From contig NZ_AEYE02000015.1 of the NCBI RefSeq assembly GCF_000298315.2, positions 310,001 through 374,000 on the forward strand: a DNA stretch of 64,000 nucleotides, in the 5' to 3' direction. Origin of the DNA: Rhizobium grahamii CCGE 502 (lineage in GTDB: Bacteria; Pseudomonadota; Alphaproteobacteria; Rhizobiales; Rhizobiaceae). The translations under genes and the position numbers were made by a program. The notes under the pieces were generated by a model. It had not been told where the DNA came from and did no database searches. It worked only from the letters and a program-made list of their open reading frames with translations. Of the stretch, positions 26,011-34,510 are shown one piece after another; the stretch's first letter is position 1, and each line of letters begins with the position of its first letter.

Positions 26011-27168
26011 ATGCTCTCAATGGCTTTCATGAACAACGCGCGCTTTCGCGCGCTCTTTTACCAATGGCTGGCAAGCGGCGTCGTCGCGCTTGTCGCCTGG
26101 TCGATGTTTGCGACCGCAAGCAACAATCTTGCCAGACATGACATCACGACCGGCTTTTCCTATTTGTCGCGCCAGGCCGGTTTCGTCATCAGCGAGGCGG
26201 CGATCGCCTACGAGCCGGCCGACACTGTTGCTCGCGCCCTCTTCGTCGGCTTTGTAAACACCATCAAGGTTTCGCTGCTGGCCGGCTTGTTTGGAACGAT
26301 CCTCGGGCTTGCAGTCGGCATCGGCCGTATGTCGCACAATCCATTGCTCCAGCGGCTGATGCTGTCCTACGTCGAGGCGCTCAGGAATATTCCACTGCTG
26401 CTCTACCTCTTGTTCTGGTACGCCGTGACCATCAATGTGCTGCCGCCTGTTCGGGCAGCCCTGCCGCTCGCGCCGCATGTCTATCTCTCCAACAGCGGCC
26501 TGGTCATCCCCTCCATCAGCTTTGAGCGCGGCCTTGCCATTGCTCTCGGAGCCGTCACGCTCGGCATTGTCTCGGCGCTCCTCATTCGACAGATCGCGTT
26601 GCGCCGACGACTTGCCACCGGCACCTCCAACCATGGCGCCCTCGTCGCGTTGATCGCAGCCATTGCGCCGATTGCCCTCGTCCTCTTGCTGGGCGGCGTT
26701 GCGATAACCTTTGACCTGCCGGAAAAGGGCCGTTTCCGTCTGACTGGAGGATTGCAAGTCAGGCCGGAATTTGTGGCACTATGGTTCGGGCTCGCACTCA
26801 GCGTGTCGGCAAACGTCGCCGAGATCGTTCGTGCCGGCATCCAGGCCGTCCATAAAGGGCAATGGGAAGCATCGATGGCGCTCGGTCTGCCCCGGCGCCG
26901 AGCCACGCGGCTTGTCATCCTGCCGCAGGCACTTCGCCTGATCATTCCGCCGCTCACCAACACATATCTTACCGTCTTCAAGAACAGTTCTCTGGCGATC
27001 GCCATCGGTTATCCGGACCTCGTGATGGTGTCCAACACGGTCATGAACCAGACCGGACAGGCAATGGAGACCATTGCGATCTTCATGGGCGCCTATCTTG
27101 GCCTGTCGATCGCCATCTCGCTCGTCATGAACTGGTATAACAAACACGTTGCCCTGAAGGAGCGCTGA
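26011..27168 (+). CDS. Amino-acid ABC transporter permease 1 (AapQ-like)
   Basis: A permease of up to 385 residues. It is longer than simple His/Met family permeases, as for AapQ: there is an N-terminal helix, the conserved SYLSRQAGFVISEAAIAYEP segment, and a long insert (about 145-245) before the C-terminal half. The EAA loop that contacts the ATPase reads EASMALGLPRRRATRLVILP. In-frame ATGs at 26011, 26020 and 26029 are possible; 26020 has GGA at the best distance. The gene follows the hairpin and ends 2 bases before the second permease. Confidence 0.9.
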   Translation: MLSMAFMNNARFRALFYQWLASGVVALVAWSMFATASNNLARHDITTGFSYLSRQAGFVISEAAIAYEPADTVARALFVGFVNTIKVSLLAGLFGTILGLAVGIGRMSHNPLLQRLMLSYVEALRNIPLLLYLLFWYAVTINVLPPVRAALPLAPHVYLSNSGLVIPSISFERGLAIALGAVTLGIVSALLIRQIALRRRLATGTSNHGALVALIAAIAPIALVLLLGGVAITFDLPEKGRFRLTGGLQVRPEFVALWFGLALSVSANVAEIVRAGIQAVHKGQWEASMALGLPRRRATRLVILPQALRLIIPPLTNTYLTVFKNSSLAIAIGYPDLVMVSNTVMNQTGQAMETIAIFMGAYLGLSIAISLVMNWYNKHVALKER

Positions 27169-27170
27169 CC

Positions 27171-28265
27171 GTGACGGAACTTCCACTCGTGCTCGGCACA
27201 ACCACAGGCGACGCCTCTCCCCGGCGGCCGTCCCGCTGGTGGCAAGATTTCTTCGGGACGCCCGGCAACGCGCTGATCACCATCCTTTGCAGCGCAGCCG
27301 TCATCGGTATCGGCTGGCTCGCCACCCGGTGGCTGCTCATCGACGCAGCGTTTGCCGGTACGCCTCAGGATTGCAAGGTGGCGAACGGCGCTTGCTGGCC
27401 GTTTCTCGGTGCCAAGCTTCGCTATATGGCATTCGGCTTTTATCCGTTCGAGGAACAGTGGCGGCCATTTCTTTCGCTGATTGTCTTCATCGGCGCGGCC
27501 GTCGCTTCCATGGTTCCGCGGCTATGGAGCCGCAACCTGCTGCTCTTGTGGGTGGTCGTCATCCTGCCCGTTCTGTATGGACTGATGGCGGGCGGCGTCC
27601 TCGGGCTACCCGCGGTTCCAACGACCCAATGGGGTGGCCTGCCGCTTTCCTTCATGCTCGCGTTCGTCGGGCTTTCCCTGGCGTTGCCGCTTGGTGTCCT
27701 GCTTGCCTTGTCGCGAGCATCCGACCTGCCGGTGATCCGCGTGCTGGCGACAAGCTTTATTGAAATCGTCCGCGGCGTGCCGTTGATCAGCATCCTCTTC
27801 ATGGCGACAGTGATGCTGCCGCTGTTCATGCCGGAGGGCGTTACGGTCGACAAGCTTCTTCGTGCCCAGGTCGCCATCATCATCTTTGCCGCCGCCTATA
27901 TCGCCGAGATCGTACGCGGCGGCCTGCAGGACGTGCCGAGAGGTCAGCTGGAGGCGAGTGCATCACTCGGCATGGGCTATTGGTTGACGATGTTCAAGAT
28001 CGTGCTGCCGCAGGCAATCAAGAAGGTCATCCCACCGCTCGTCGCGCTCTTTATCAGTTTCTTCCAGGACACAACGCTCGTCACCATCGTCGGCCTGCTC
28101 GATTTCCTCGACACCGTCCGCTCCGCGATGCGCGATCCCGCCTGGCAGGGTATTGCGGTGCTCGAAGGCTACGTCTTTGCCGCCGCCGTCTATTTTATCT
28201 TCAGCGCGCTGATGGGCGCTTACAGTCGCTTCCTCGAGCGTTATTTCAGGACGACTCATGATTAA
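27171..28265 (+). CDS. Amino-acid ABC transporter permease 2 (AapM-like)
   Basis: A 364-residue permease like AapM, with an N-terminal cytoplasmic arm, several extra helices, and the His/Glu/Gln/Arg transport domain in the last 220 residues. The EAA loop is EASASLGMGYWLTMFKIVLPQA. GTG 27171 follows AAGGAGCGCTGACC. In known aap operons the ATPase gene aapP comes directly after aapM; here a 546-base gap and an unrelated sugar importer follow, so this importer must borrow an ATPase encoded elsewhere. Confidence 0.9.
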   Translation: MTELPLVLGTTTGDASPRRPSRWWQDFFGTPGNALITILCSAAVIGIGWLATRWLLIDAAFAGTPQDCKVANGACWPFLGAKLRYMAFGFYPFEEQWRPFLSLIVFIGAAVASMVPRLWSRNLLLLWVVVILPVLYGLMAGGVLGLPAVPTTQWGGLPLSFMLAFVGLSLALPLGVLLALSRASDLPVIRVLATSFIEIVRGVPLISILFMATVMLPLFMPEGVTVDKLLRAQVAIIIFAAAYIAEIVRGGLQDVPRGQLEASASLGMGYWLTMFKIVLPQAIKKVIPPLVALFISFFQDTTLVTIVGLLDFLDTVRSAMRDPAWQGIAVLEGYVFAAAVYFIFSALMGAYSRFLERYFRTTHD

Positions 28266-28811
28266 TTTCATTCACGTCATGAAAAATGCCGAGACGAGCG
28301 TGAGCAAAACTTCGAAGACTTAGTTTCTGATTGCCATCTCACCACACGAACGGGAAGGCTCCCTACAATACGCGCCTACTTTTGCGGAAGCACATAACCG
28401 CCGCGATTTGCATTCAATGCGATCTTGCGGCTCGTGACATCGATGGGACACTCTGCTTGGAGTTGCGCATGTTCCCGCGCAAACCGCCATTTACTCCACG
28501 GGAAGCGCGGCGCGGATATAGCAGCCGAAACGCACGGAGACGTGCAAAACTTGGCCGCTTTTTGGCGACACGCCGCCAATAGCAAAGACAAGCCCTGATA
28601 TCGGCAAGGTTTCTGGCCTTTCGGCATCGTAAGCAAGCAGTCCGACCCTAGGCGTCGCAACAATAAAAACCCGCTTGCATTGTTTATAAATTTATCTATT
28701 ACTAAACATATTGCTAAACATGAGAAGTTGAGGAGTTCATGTTTAGCATTTCAGAAATGGGTGAACTTGCGCGGTCGGCGGGGAGCCGGCCTTTGGTTCT
28801 GGGAGGAACTA
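28266..28811. other. Long leader/promoter region before the polyol importer
   Basis: 546 bases without a convincing gene. The last 140 bases are AT-rich and contain three copies of CTAAACAT (two direct, one inverted), described separately. Frames at 28331-28582 (+) and 28376-28663 (-) lack ribosome sites and protein-like sequence. Confidence 0.45.
28702..28748. promoter_or_regulatory. Predicted operator array (CTAAACAT repeats and 12-bp inverted repeat)
   Basis: CTAAACAT occurs at 28702-28709 and 28714-28721, 12 bases apart, and inverted (ATGTTTAG) at 28739-28746. The second and third form a perfect 12-bp inverted repeat, TGCTAAACATGA (28712-28723) and TCATGTTTAGCA (28737-28748), with 13 bases between. 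It lies 64 bases before the binding-protein start and could be an operator or an mRNA hairpin. The cognate regulator is unknown; the HTH protein at 39100 is one candidate. Confidence 0.55.
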
Positions 28812-30137
28812 ATGCAGAAGAAATCGAAAGCCCTTCTCGGGCTGGCCTCGGCGTTCATCATCTCGTCGGCGCTGCCCAATCTCGCAAAAGCCGATCAACT
28901 GACACTCTGCTGGGCCGCTTGGGACCCGGCGAATGCGCTGGTCGAACTCTCGAAGGACTTCACCACCAAGACCGGCACCGAAATGAAGTTCGAGTTCGTC
29001 CCCTGGACGAGCTACGCGGATCGCTTTCTCAACGAACTGAACTCCCACGGCAAGCTCTGCGACCTGATCATTGGCGACAGCCAGTGGATTGGCGGGTCGG
29101 CTGAGAACGGCCACTACGTCAAGCTCAACGACTTCTTCGACAAGGAAGGCATCAAGATGGATGACTTCGTGCCGGCGACGGTCGTGGGCTATTCGGAATG
29201 GCCGAAGAACACGCCGAACTACTGGGCACTGCCCGCCATGGGCGACGTCGTCGGCTGGACCTATCGCAAGGACTGGTTCGAGCGTCCGGAGTTGCAGAAA
29301 GAATTCAAGGAAAAGTATGGCCGGGATCTCGCCGCGCCGAAGACCTACGATGAACTGAAGCAGATCGCCGAGTTCTTCCAGAAGCGTGAGATCGATGGCA
29401 AGACCGTCTATGGCGCCTCGATCTACACGGAGCGCGGTTCCGAAGGCATCACGATGGGCGTGACCAACGTCCTCTATGACTGGGGTTTCCAGTACGACAA
29501 CCCCGACAAGCCCTACGAGATGGAAGGCTTCGTCAACTCGCCCGACGCCGTCAAGGGACTGGAATTCTACAAGGCGCTCTATGACTGCTGCACGCCGCCC
29601 GGCAGCTCAAACGTCTACATGGTCGAATCCGCCGACGCCTTCAAGTCGGGCCAGGTCGCCATGCAGATGAACTTCGCCTTCACGTGGCCGGGCCTCTACA
29701 AGGACGAAAAGGTCGGCGGCGACAAGATCGGCTTTTTCCCCAATCCGGCGGAAAAGAAGCATTTCGCTCAGCTTGGCGGACAGGGCATCTCGGTCGTCTC
29801 CTATTCCGACAAGAAGGACGCCGCTCTGCAGTACATCAAGTGGTTCGCGCAGCCTGAGGTACAGGCCAAATGGTGGCAGCTCGGCGGCTACTCGTGCCTG
29901 AAGTCGGTCGTCAATGCCCCGGACTTCGCATCCAGCCAGCCCTACGCCCAGGCATTCCTGGACTCGATGGCGATCGTCAAGGATTTCTGGGCCGAGCCAA
30001 GTTACGCCACCCTTCTCCAGGACATGCAAAAGCGCGTTCATAACTATGTCGTGGCCGGCAACGGCACCGCCCAGGAGGCGCTTGACGGTCTGGTGAAGGA
30101 CTGGACCGAAGTCTTCAAGGACGACGGCAAGATCTAG
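28812..30137 (+). CDS. Sugar/polyol ABC transporter substrate-binding protein (family 1)
   Basis: A 441-residue periplasmic binding protein. ATG 28812 (GGGAGGAAC upstream) gives a clean signal peptide ending AKA near residue 27; upstream in-frame starts would bury it. The mature protein has the family-1 fold with WDPANALVELSKDFTTKTG near its N-terminus, GDVVGWTYRKDWFERPE in the hinge region and SYSDKKDAALQYIKWFAQPEVQAKWW near the C-terminus. It leads an operon of two permeases, a small membrane protein, two ATPases and dihydroxyacetone-kinase genes, so the ligand is likely dihydroxyacetone, glycerol or a compound converted to dihydroxyacetone. Confidence 0.9.
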   Translation: MQKKSKALLGLASAFIISSALPNLAKADQLTLCWAAWDPANALVELSKDFTTKTGTEMKFEFVPWTSYADRFLNELNSHGKLCDLIIGDSQWIGGSAENGHYVKLNDFFDKEGIKMDDFVPATVVGYSEWPKNTPNYWALPAMGDVVGWTYRKDWFERPELQKEFKEKYGRDLAAPKTYDELKQIAEFFQKREIDGKTVYGASIYTERGSEGITMGVTNVLYDWGFQYDNPDKPYEMEGFVNSPDAVKGLEFYKALYDCCTPPGSSNVYMVESADAFKSGQVAMQMNFAFTWPGLYKDEKVGGDKIGFFPNPAEKKHFAQLGGQGISVVSYSDKKDAALQYIKWFAQPEVQAKWWQLGGYSCLKSVVNAPDFASSQPYAQAFLDSMAIVKDFWAEPSYATLLQDMQKRVHNYVVAGNGTAQEALDGLVKDWTEVFKDDGKI

Positions 30138-30170
30138 TGTCCGGCTGGACGCACAATATTCTTGCCAGAA

Positions 30171-30205
30171 TGGCGGCCCGGATTGCCAAGACTGCCGGGC
30201 CGCCA
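30171..30205 (+). terminator. Strong hairpin between binding-protein and permease genes
   Basis: TGGCGGCCCGG (30171-30181) and CCGGGCCGCCA (30195-30205) form a perfect 11-bp GC-rich stem with a 13-base loop, 33 bases after the binding-protein stop. No T-run. It probably lowers expression of downstream genes or stabilises the upstream message. It also argues that the permease starts after it. Confidence 0.7.
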
Positions 30206-30259
30206 CGTGTCTCACATACGCAAAGACCGGGTGACACCTTGAACATTTCCTCTTCCTCC

Positions 30260-31207
30260 ATGGTCGAGCAGGCAGCGGATGCGACCGCAAGAGCAACGCC
30301 GGTATCGGTGGCTCGCCGGGTCCGCGGCCTGTCCGACCGGGCGATCGCCTGGGTGTTTATCGCCCCCACCATCATCCTGCTTCTCGCCATCAACATCTTC
30401 CCGCTCATCTGGGCGATCTATCTGTCGTTCACGAATTATCGCGCCAATCGCCCAAATGCGCCGGTTCAAAATGTCGGCCTGAACAACTACGAGCGCGTGC
30501 TGACCGACCCCGACATCTGGCAGGCGATGCAGACGACAGCCCACTTCGTGTTCTGGACGATCCTGCTGCAGACCGTAATCGGCTTTACGCTCGCCTATCT
30601 GATCGACCGCAAGTTTCGTGGCCACGCCTTCTGGACGACCCTGATCCTGATCCCGATGATGCTGTCGCCCGCTGTCGTCGGCAACTTCTGGCGTTTCCTC
30701 TACGAACCGCAGATCGGGCTCTTTGCCTACGCCGTTTCTCTGGTCACCGGCATTCCGACCGCTGATATCCAGATGCTCGGCAGCGTCACGCTTGCGCCTT
30801 GGGCGATCATCATTGTCGATACCTGGATGTGGACACCCTACGTCATGCTGATCTGCCTGGCGGGCCTGCGGTCTATTCCCGACTATATTTACGAGGCGGC
30901 GGAGGTCGACCGTGCCTCCGCATGGCGCCAGTTCTGGTCGATCACCGTACCGATGGCCCTGCCCTTCATCATGCTCGCGGTGCTGTTTCGCGGCATCGAG
31001 AACTTCAAGATGTTCGACATGGTCACGCTTTTGACCGGCGGCGGTCCGGGCTCGACCACCGAAGTCGCCTCGATCACCTTGAAGCGCGCGGCCTTCGAGA
31101 GCTGGGCAACCGGGCGGGCCTCGGCCTTCGCCATTGTCCTCTTCGTCGCCGTGTTCGGCCTCGCCAACATCTACGTCAAGGCACTCAACAGGGTGAAGCA
31201 ACGATGA
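30260..31207 (+). CDS. Sugar/polyol ABC transporter permease 1 (MalF/UgpA type)
   Basis: An inner-membrane permease of 315 residues from ATG 30260. The frame is open from GTG 30137, but that part spans the hairpin and looks non-coding; TTG 30239 is a second option. Six hydrophobic helices follow, with the EAA loop EAAEVDRASAWRQFWSITVPM (about residues 210-230). It overlaps the next permease by 4 bases (ATGA). The pair forms the channel for the substrate delivered by the preceding binding protein. Confidence 0.9.
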   Translation: MVEQAADATARATPVSVARRVRGLSDRAIAWVFIAPTIILLLAINIFPLIWAIYLSFTNYRANRPNAPVQNVGLNNYERVLTDPDIWQAMQTTAHFVFWTILLQTVIGFTLAYLIDRKFRGHAFWTTLILIPMMLSPAVVGNFWRFLYEPQIGLFAYAVSLVTGIPTADIQMLGSVTLAPWAIIIVDTWMWTPYVMLICLAGLRSIPDYIYEAAEVDRASAWRQFWSITVPMALPFIMLAVLFRGIENFKMFDMVTLLTGGGPGSTTEVASITLKRAAFESWATGRASAFAIVLFVAVFGLANIYVKALNRVKQR

Positions 31208-32157
31208 GTTCCGCCACCTCAGCCCATTCGGTCGTCGAACCGAGCTCGACCAGCAAGCGCATCGCCGGCGCCATCGTCATCGTATACGCCCTGATCACGC
31301 TGATCCCGCTCGTCTGGATCTTCCTGACCAGCATCAAGTCGCCGCCCGACTCGATCAGCTATCCTCCGAAGATCGTCTTTACGCCGACGCTGGAAGGCTA
31401 CTGCAACCTTCTGACGACGAGAACAAGGCAGACGCCGGAATACATCGCTTCCCTGCCCGCGCCGACCGGCACCTGCGACGAGGTTACCCGCAAGCGCAAC
31501 ATGGTGATCGCCGGCCCGTCGAACTTCCTGCCGCGCTTTGCCAACTCGCTGGTCATCGCTTTTGGCTCGACCTTCCTGGCCGTCTCGTTGGGGACGCTGG
31601 CCGCCTACGGTTTCTCCCGCTTCAGGGTACCGCTCGCCGATGACCTGCTGTTCTTCATTCTGTCGACCCGCATGATGCCGCCGATTGCAGTCGCCATCCC
31701 GATCTATCTGATGTACCGCGAGCTCGGGCTTTCCGACACGGCGCTGGGCATGATCCTGCTCTACACAGCGGTCAACGTCTCGCTCGCCGTCTGGCTGCTC
31801 AAGGGCTTCATCGACGAGATCCCCCGCGAATACGAGGAAGCCGCGATGATCGACGGCTATACGCGGCTGCAGGCCTTCTGGAAGGTCGTCCTGCCGCAGG
31901 CAACGACAGGCATTGCTGCCACGGCGATCTTCTGCCTGATCTTCGCCTGGAATGAGTATGCCTTTGCGGCATTGCTGACCTCGGGTGAGGCTCAGACGGC
32001 GCCGCCCTTCATTCCGACCATCATCGGCGAAGGCGGTCAGGACTGGCCAGCGGTCGCGGCGGGAACGACGATCTTCCTCATCCCGATCCTTGTCTTCACC
32101 ATTCTCCTGCGCAAGCAGCTCTTGCGTGGCATCACCTTCGGAGCGGTCCGCAAATGA
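31204..32157 (+). CDS. Sugar/polyol ABC transporter permease 2 (MalG/UgpE type)
   Basis: A 317-residue permease starting in the ATGA overlap with permease 1. It has about six helices, an unusually long first periplasmic loop (about residues 45-105, with two Cys) and the EAA loop EEAAMIDGYTRLQAFWKVVLP. The frame is open further upstream inside permease 1, but that is a shadow frame. Its stop overlaps the start of the small membrane-protein gene. Confidence 0.92.
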   Translation: MSSATSAHSVVEPSSTSKRIAGAIVIVYALITLIPLVWIFLTSIKSPPDSISYPPKIVFTPTLEGYCNLLTTRTRQTPEYIASLPAPTGTCDEVTRKRNMVIAGPSNFLPRFANSLVIAFGSTFLAVSLGTLAAYGFSRFRVPLADDLLFFILSTRMMPPIAVAIPIYLMYRELGLSDTALGMILLYTAVNVSLAVWLLKGFIDEIPREYEEAAMIDGYTRLQAFWKVVLPQATTGIAATAIFCLIFAWNEYAFAALLTSGEAQTAPPFIPTIIGEGGQDWPAVAAGTTIFLIPILVFTILLRKQLLRGITFGAVRK

Positions 32158-32366
32158 CGCACCTGATCGAAACACCGCGCCCATCCCGCCCGAAGCGTCC
32201 GTTCTTCCTGCGGCGTGGCCCCATGGAGAATATCGCAACCACCCTGATCGCAATCGGCTTTCTGATGCTCTTCCAGCCGTTCCTGCTGGTTCTCTACACC
32301 TATTCGCTGGTGACGCTGCTGGCCGGCACGGCCATGTTCATCATCGTCTCGAAATTCCCGGAGTGA
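32154..32366 (+). CDS. Small membrane protein of the importer operon
   Basis: A 70-residue protein with a basic N-terminal arm (RPSRPKRPFFLRR) and one or two hydrophobic segments (about 28-46 and 49-64). It starts at an ATGA overlap with permease 2 and ends 3 bases before the first ATPase, so it is clearly part of the translated operon. I do not recognise a named domain. Small membrane proteins also occur in rhizobial glycerol ABC operons (GlpSTPQV type), so a role as accessory subunit is plausible but unproven. Confidence 0.75.
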   Translation: MTHLIETPRPSRPKRPFFLRRGPMENIATTLIAIGFLMLFQPFLLVLYTYSLVTLLAGTAMFIIVSKFPE

Positions 32367-32369
32367 GCC

Positions 32370-33467
32370 ATGGCCGACATCAGGATCGAAAACCTCCGCA
32401 AGCAGTTCGGCAGCTTCGTCGCCGTGCAGGATTCGAGCTTCGTCATCCATGACGGCGAATTCCTGGCATTGCTCGGACCGTCAGGCTGCGGCAAGACGAC
32501 GACGCTGCGCATGATTGCCGGACTTGAGCTGCCGACCAGTGGAAAGATCTATCTGGACGGCGAGGACGTCACATTCAACCGCGCCAGTGCCCGCGACATT
32601 GCCTTCGTCTTCCAGCTTTTTGCGCTCTATCCGCATATGAACGTGCGCAAGAACATCGGCTTCCCGCTCCTGTCGCAAGGCATGCCAAAGGCCGAGATCC
32701 GTCAGCGTGTCGAGGAGACCGCACGGCTGCTGCAGATCGACCATATCCTTGACCGATCCGTCTCCGGGCTTGCCGGCGGCGACCGCCAGCGCGTGGCGCT
32801 TGGACGGGCAATCGTGCGCCGCCCGAAGTGCTTCCTGATGGACGAGCCGCTCGGAACGCTCGACGCGGAATTCCGCGAGGTCATGGTTCATGAACTGCGC
32901 GAGCTCCACAACCGCATCCATGCGACGACGGTCTACGTGACGCATGACCAGCATGAGGCGATGGCGATGGCCGACAAGATCGCGGTGATGAACCACGGGG
33001 TCATCGAGCAGTTCGGCACCCCGCAGGAAATCTACAGCAAACCAGCCACCATGTATGTCGCCGATTTTATCGGCTCGCCGCCGATGAATTTCATGCGCTT
33101 CACCTCAGGCCTTCAGATGGGCGCACGATCGATCTCGCTGCATGGCGTCAACGTCAGTATTCCCGAGGTGCATCAGGATCTGGCGGAAGCCGAATTGGCG
33201 CTCGGTGTCAGGCCGGAGCATATCCGCTTCAGCGACGCCTCTCCGTTGCGTGGCGCCGTCTATGGCAGCGAATATCTCGGGACCAATCAGGTGGTGGCAG
33301 TCGAGACCTCGAGTGGTGTCATCAAGGCGCGCGTACCTGCAAACCGTAATTTCCATATCGGCGAGACGGTTGGCCTTGAGTTCAACCCGGCCAAGCTGGC
33401 GCTGTTCGACTGCAAGTCGGGCCGCGCCATTGCCTCGGCGCTGTATTCGGAGGAACGTCATGGCTGA
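32370..33467 (+). CDS. ABC transporter ATPase 1 (MalK/UgpC type, variant signature)
   Basis: A 365-residue ATPase. Walker A is GPSGCGKTT (about 36-44), the Q-loop Gln82 lies in VFQLFALYPHM, Walker B is CFLMDEP (Glu159) and the H-loop follows VYVTHDQHEA. The ABC signature reads LAGGDRQ (134-140) rather than LSGGQQQ, and the usual FQNYALYP has changed to FQLFALYP. A regulatory OB-fold region fills the last 120 residues. It overlaps ATPase 2 by 8 bases. Two different ATPases in one operon are also found in GlpST-type glycerol importers. Confidence 0.92.
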   Translation: MADIRIENLRKQFGSFVAVQDSSFVIHDGEFLALLGPSGCGKTTTLRMIAGLELPTSGKIYLDGEDVTFNRASARDIAFVFQLFALYPHMNVRKNIGFPLLSQGMPKAEIRQRVEETARLLQIDHILDRSVSGLAGGDRQRVALGRAIVRRPKCFLMDEPLGTLDAEFREVMVHELRELHNRIHATTVYVTHDQHEAMAMADKIAVMNHGVIEQFGTPQEIYSKPATMYVADFIGSPPMNFMRFTSGLQMGARSISLHGVNVSIPEVHQDLAEAELALGVRPEHIRFSDASPLRGAVYGSEYLGTNQVVAVETSSGVIKARVPANRNFHIGETVGLEFNPAKLALFDCKSGRAIASALYSEERHG

Positions 33468-34464
33468 CGTCGCGCTCAAGGGCCTCAACAAGCGTTTCGG
33501 CGACACACAGGCACTCGCTGATCTGGACCTGTCGATCCGTGACGGCGAGTTCGTCGTCCTGCTTGGGCCGACGGGCGCCGGCAAGACGACGACGCTGCGT
33601 CTTATTGCGGGCCTGGAGCGCCCCGACAGCGGCCGGATCGAAATTGGCGGTCGCAGCGTTGCCGGCGAGGCACCCGCTGAAAGGGATGTTGCCTTCGTCT
33701 TCCAGCAATACTCGCTCTACCCGCACATGACGGTTTACGACAACCTCGCCTTTCCGCTGCGAGCGCCGGTGCGCAAGCTCGGAGCCGAGGAGATCGACCG
33801 CCGCGTCCGGGAGATTGCCCGCATGGTTAGGATCGACCACAAGCTGGAGAACCGTTCGACGCGCCTTTCGGGCGGCGAAATGCAGCGTGTTGCGATCGGC
33901 CGCGCGCTGGTGCGCCGGCCCGCCATCTACCTGATGGACGAACCGCTCTCCTCGCTCGATGCGAAGCTGCGGGCGGAACTGCGCCTGGAACTGAAGCGCA
34001 TCCAGAAGGAACTCGGCTCGACACTGCTCTATGTGACTCATGACCAGGTCGAAGCGATGACGATGGCGGACCGCATCGGCATCGTCGCGGGAGGCCGATT
34101 GCTGCAGGTCGGAACGCCGCGCGAAATCTACGGCAATCCCGCCAGCCTTCATGTCGCTGCCCGTCTCGGCCAGCCGCACATCAACCTGCTGCCCGCCGAT
34201 CTCCTTCCCGGCGCCAATCCACCACCAGGGACCCGGACGGTCGGGGCGCGAACCGAACATCTTGAAATCATCGTCGACAAGAATGCCAATGCGGAAATCG
34301 ACTGGATCGAGCACCTGGGAGACCAGAACCATCTGCACATCCGGGTGCGCGACCACAAGCTCGTCACACTTGCAGATCCATATCTTGCAATTCGGCCAGG
34401 TGATCGAATCAGCCTGACACTACGCGATCCACTTTATTTCGACGCCAGCGGCCAGCGGCTGTGA
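33460..34464 (+). CDS. ABC transporter ATPase 2 (MalK/UgpC type)
   Basis: A 334-residue ATPase with canonical motifs: Walker A GPTGAGKTT (37-45), Q-loop FQQYSLYPHM, signature RLSGGEMQRVAIG (135-147), Walker B IYLMDEP and YVTHDQVEAMTMADRIG. ATG 33460 lies just after a GGAGGAACG site inside the end of ATPase 1; the longer frame upstream is a shadow of ATPase 1. Together the two ATPases would form an asymmetric motor with one regular and one variant signature site. Confidence 0.92.
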   Translation: MADVALKGLNKRFGDTQALADLDLSIRDGEFVVLLGPTGAGKTTTLRLIAGLERPDSGRIEIGGRSVAGEAPAERDVAFVFQQYSLYPHMTVYDNLAFPLRAPVRKLGAEEIDRRVREIARMVRIDHKLENRSTRLSGGEMQRVAIGRALVRRPAIYLMDEPLSSLDAKLRAELRLELKRIQKELGSTLLYVTHDQVEAMTMADRIGIVAGGRLLQVGTPREIYGNPASLHVAARLGQPHINLLPADLLPGANPPPGTRTVGARTEHLEIIVDKNANAEIDWIEHLGDQNHLHIRVRDHKLVTLADPYLAIRPGDRISLTLRDPLYFDASGQRL

Positions 34465-34510
34465 CACCGAACGAAACAAAACACTTGCATAAACAGACGG
34501 GTCTCTCTCC

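Noticed and set aside
28376-28663. 95-residue minus-strand frame in the leader of the polyol importer
   Set aside because: No ribosome site, no recognisable motif, and position in a promoter region.
30137-30259. Extended N-terminus of polyol permease 1 from GTG 30137
   Set aside because: The segment contains a perfect 11-bp hairpin, adds a non-membrane tail unlike the family, and later starts fit better.
31219-32253. 344-residue minus-strand frame opposite permease 2 of the polyol importer
   Set aside because: It is strongly charged and repetitive as expected for antisense of membrane-protein codons; the plus strand encodes the permease.
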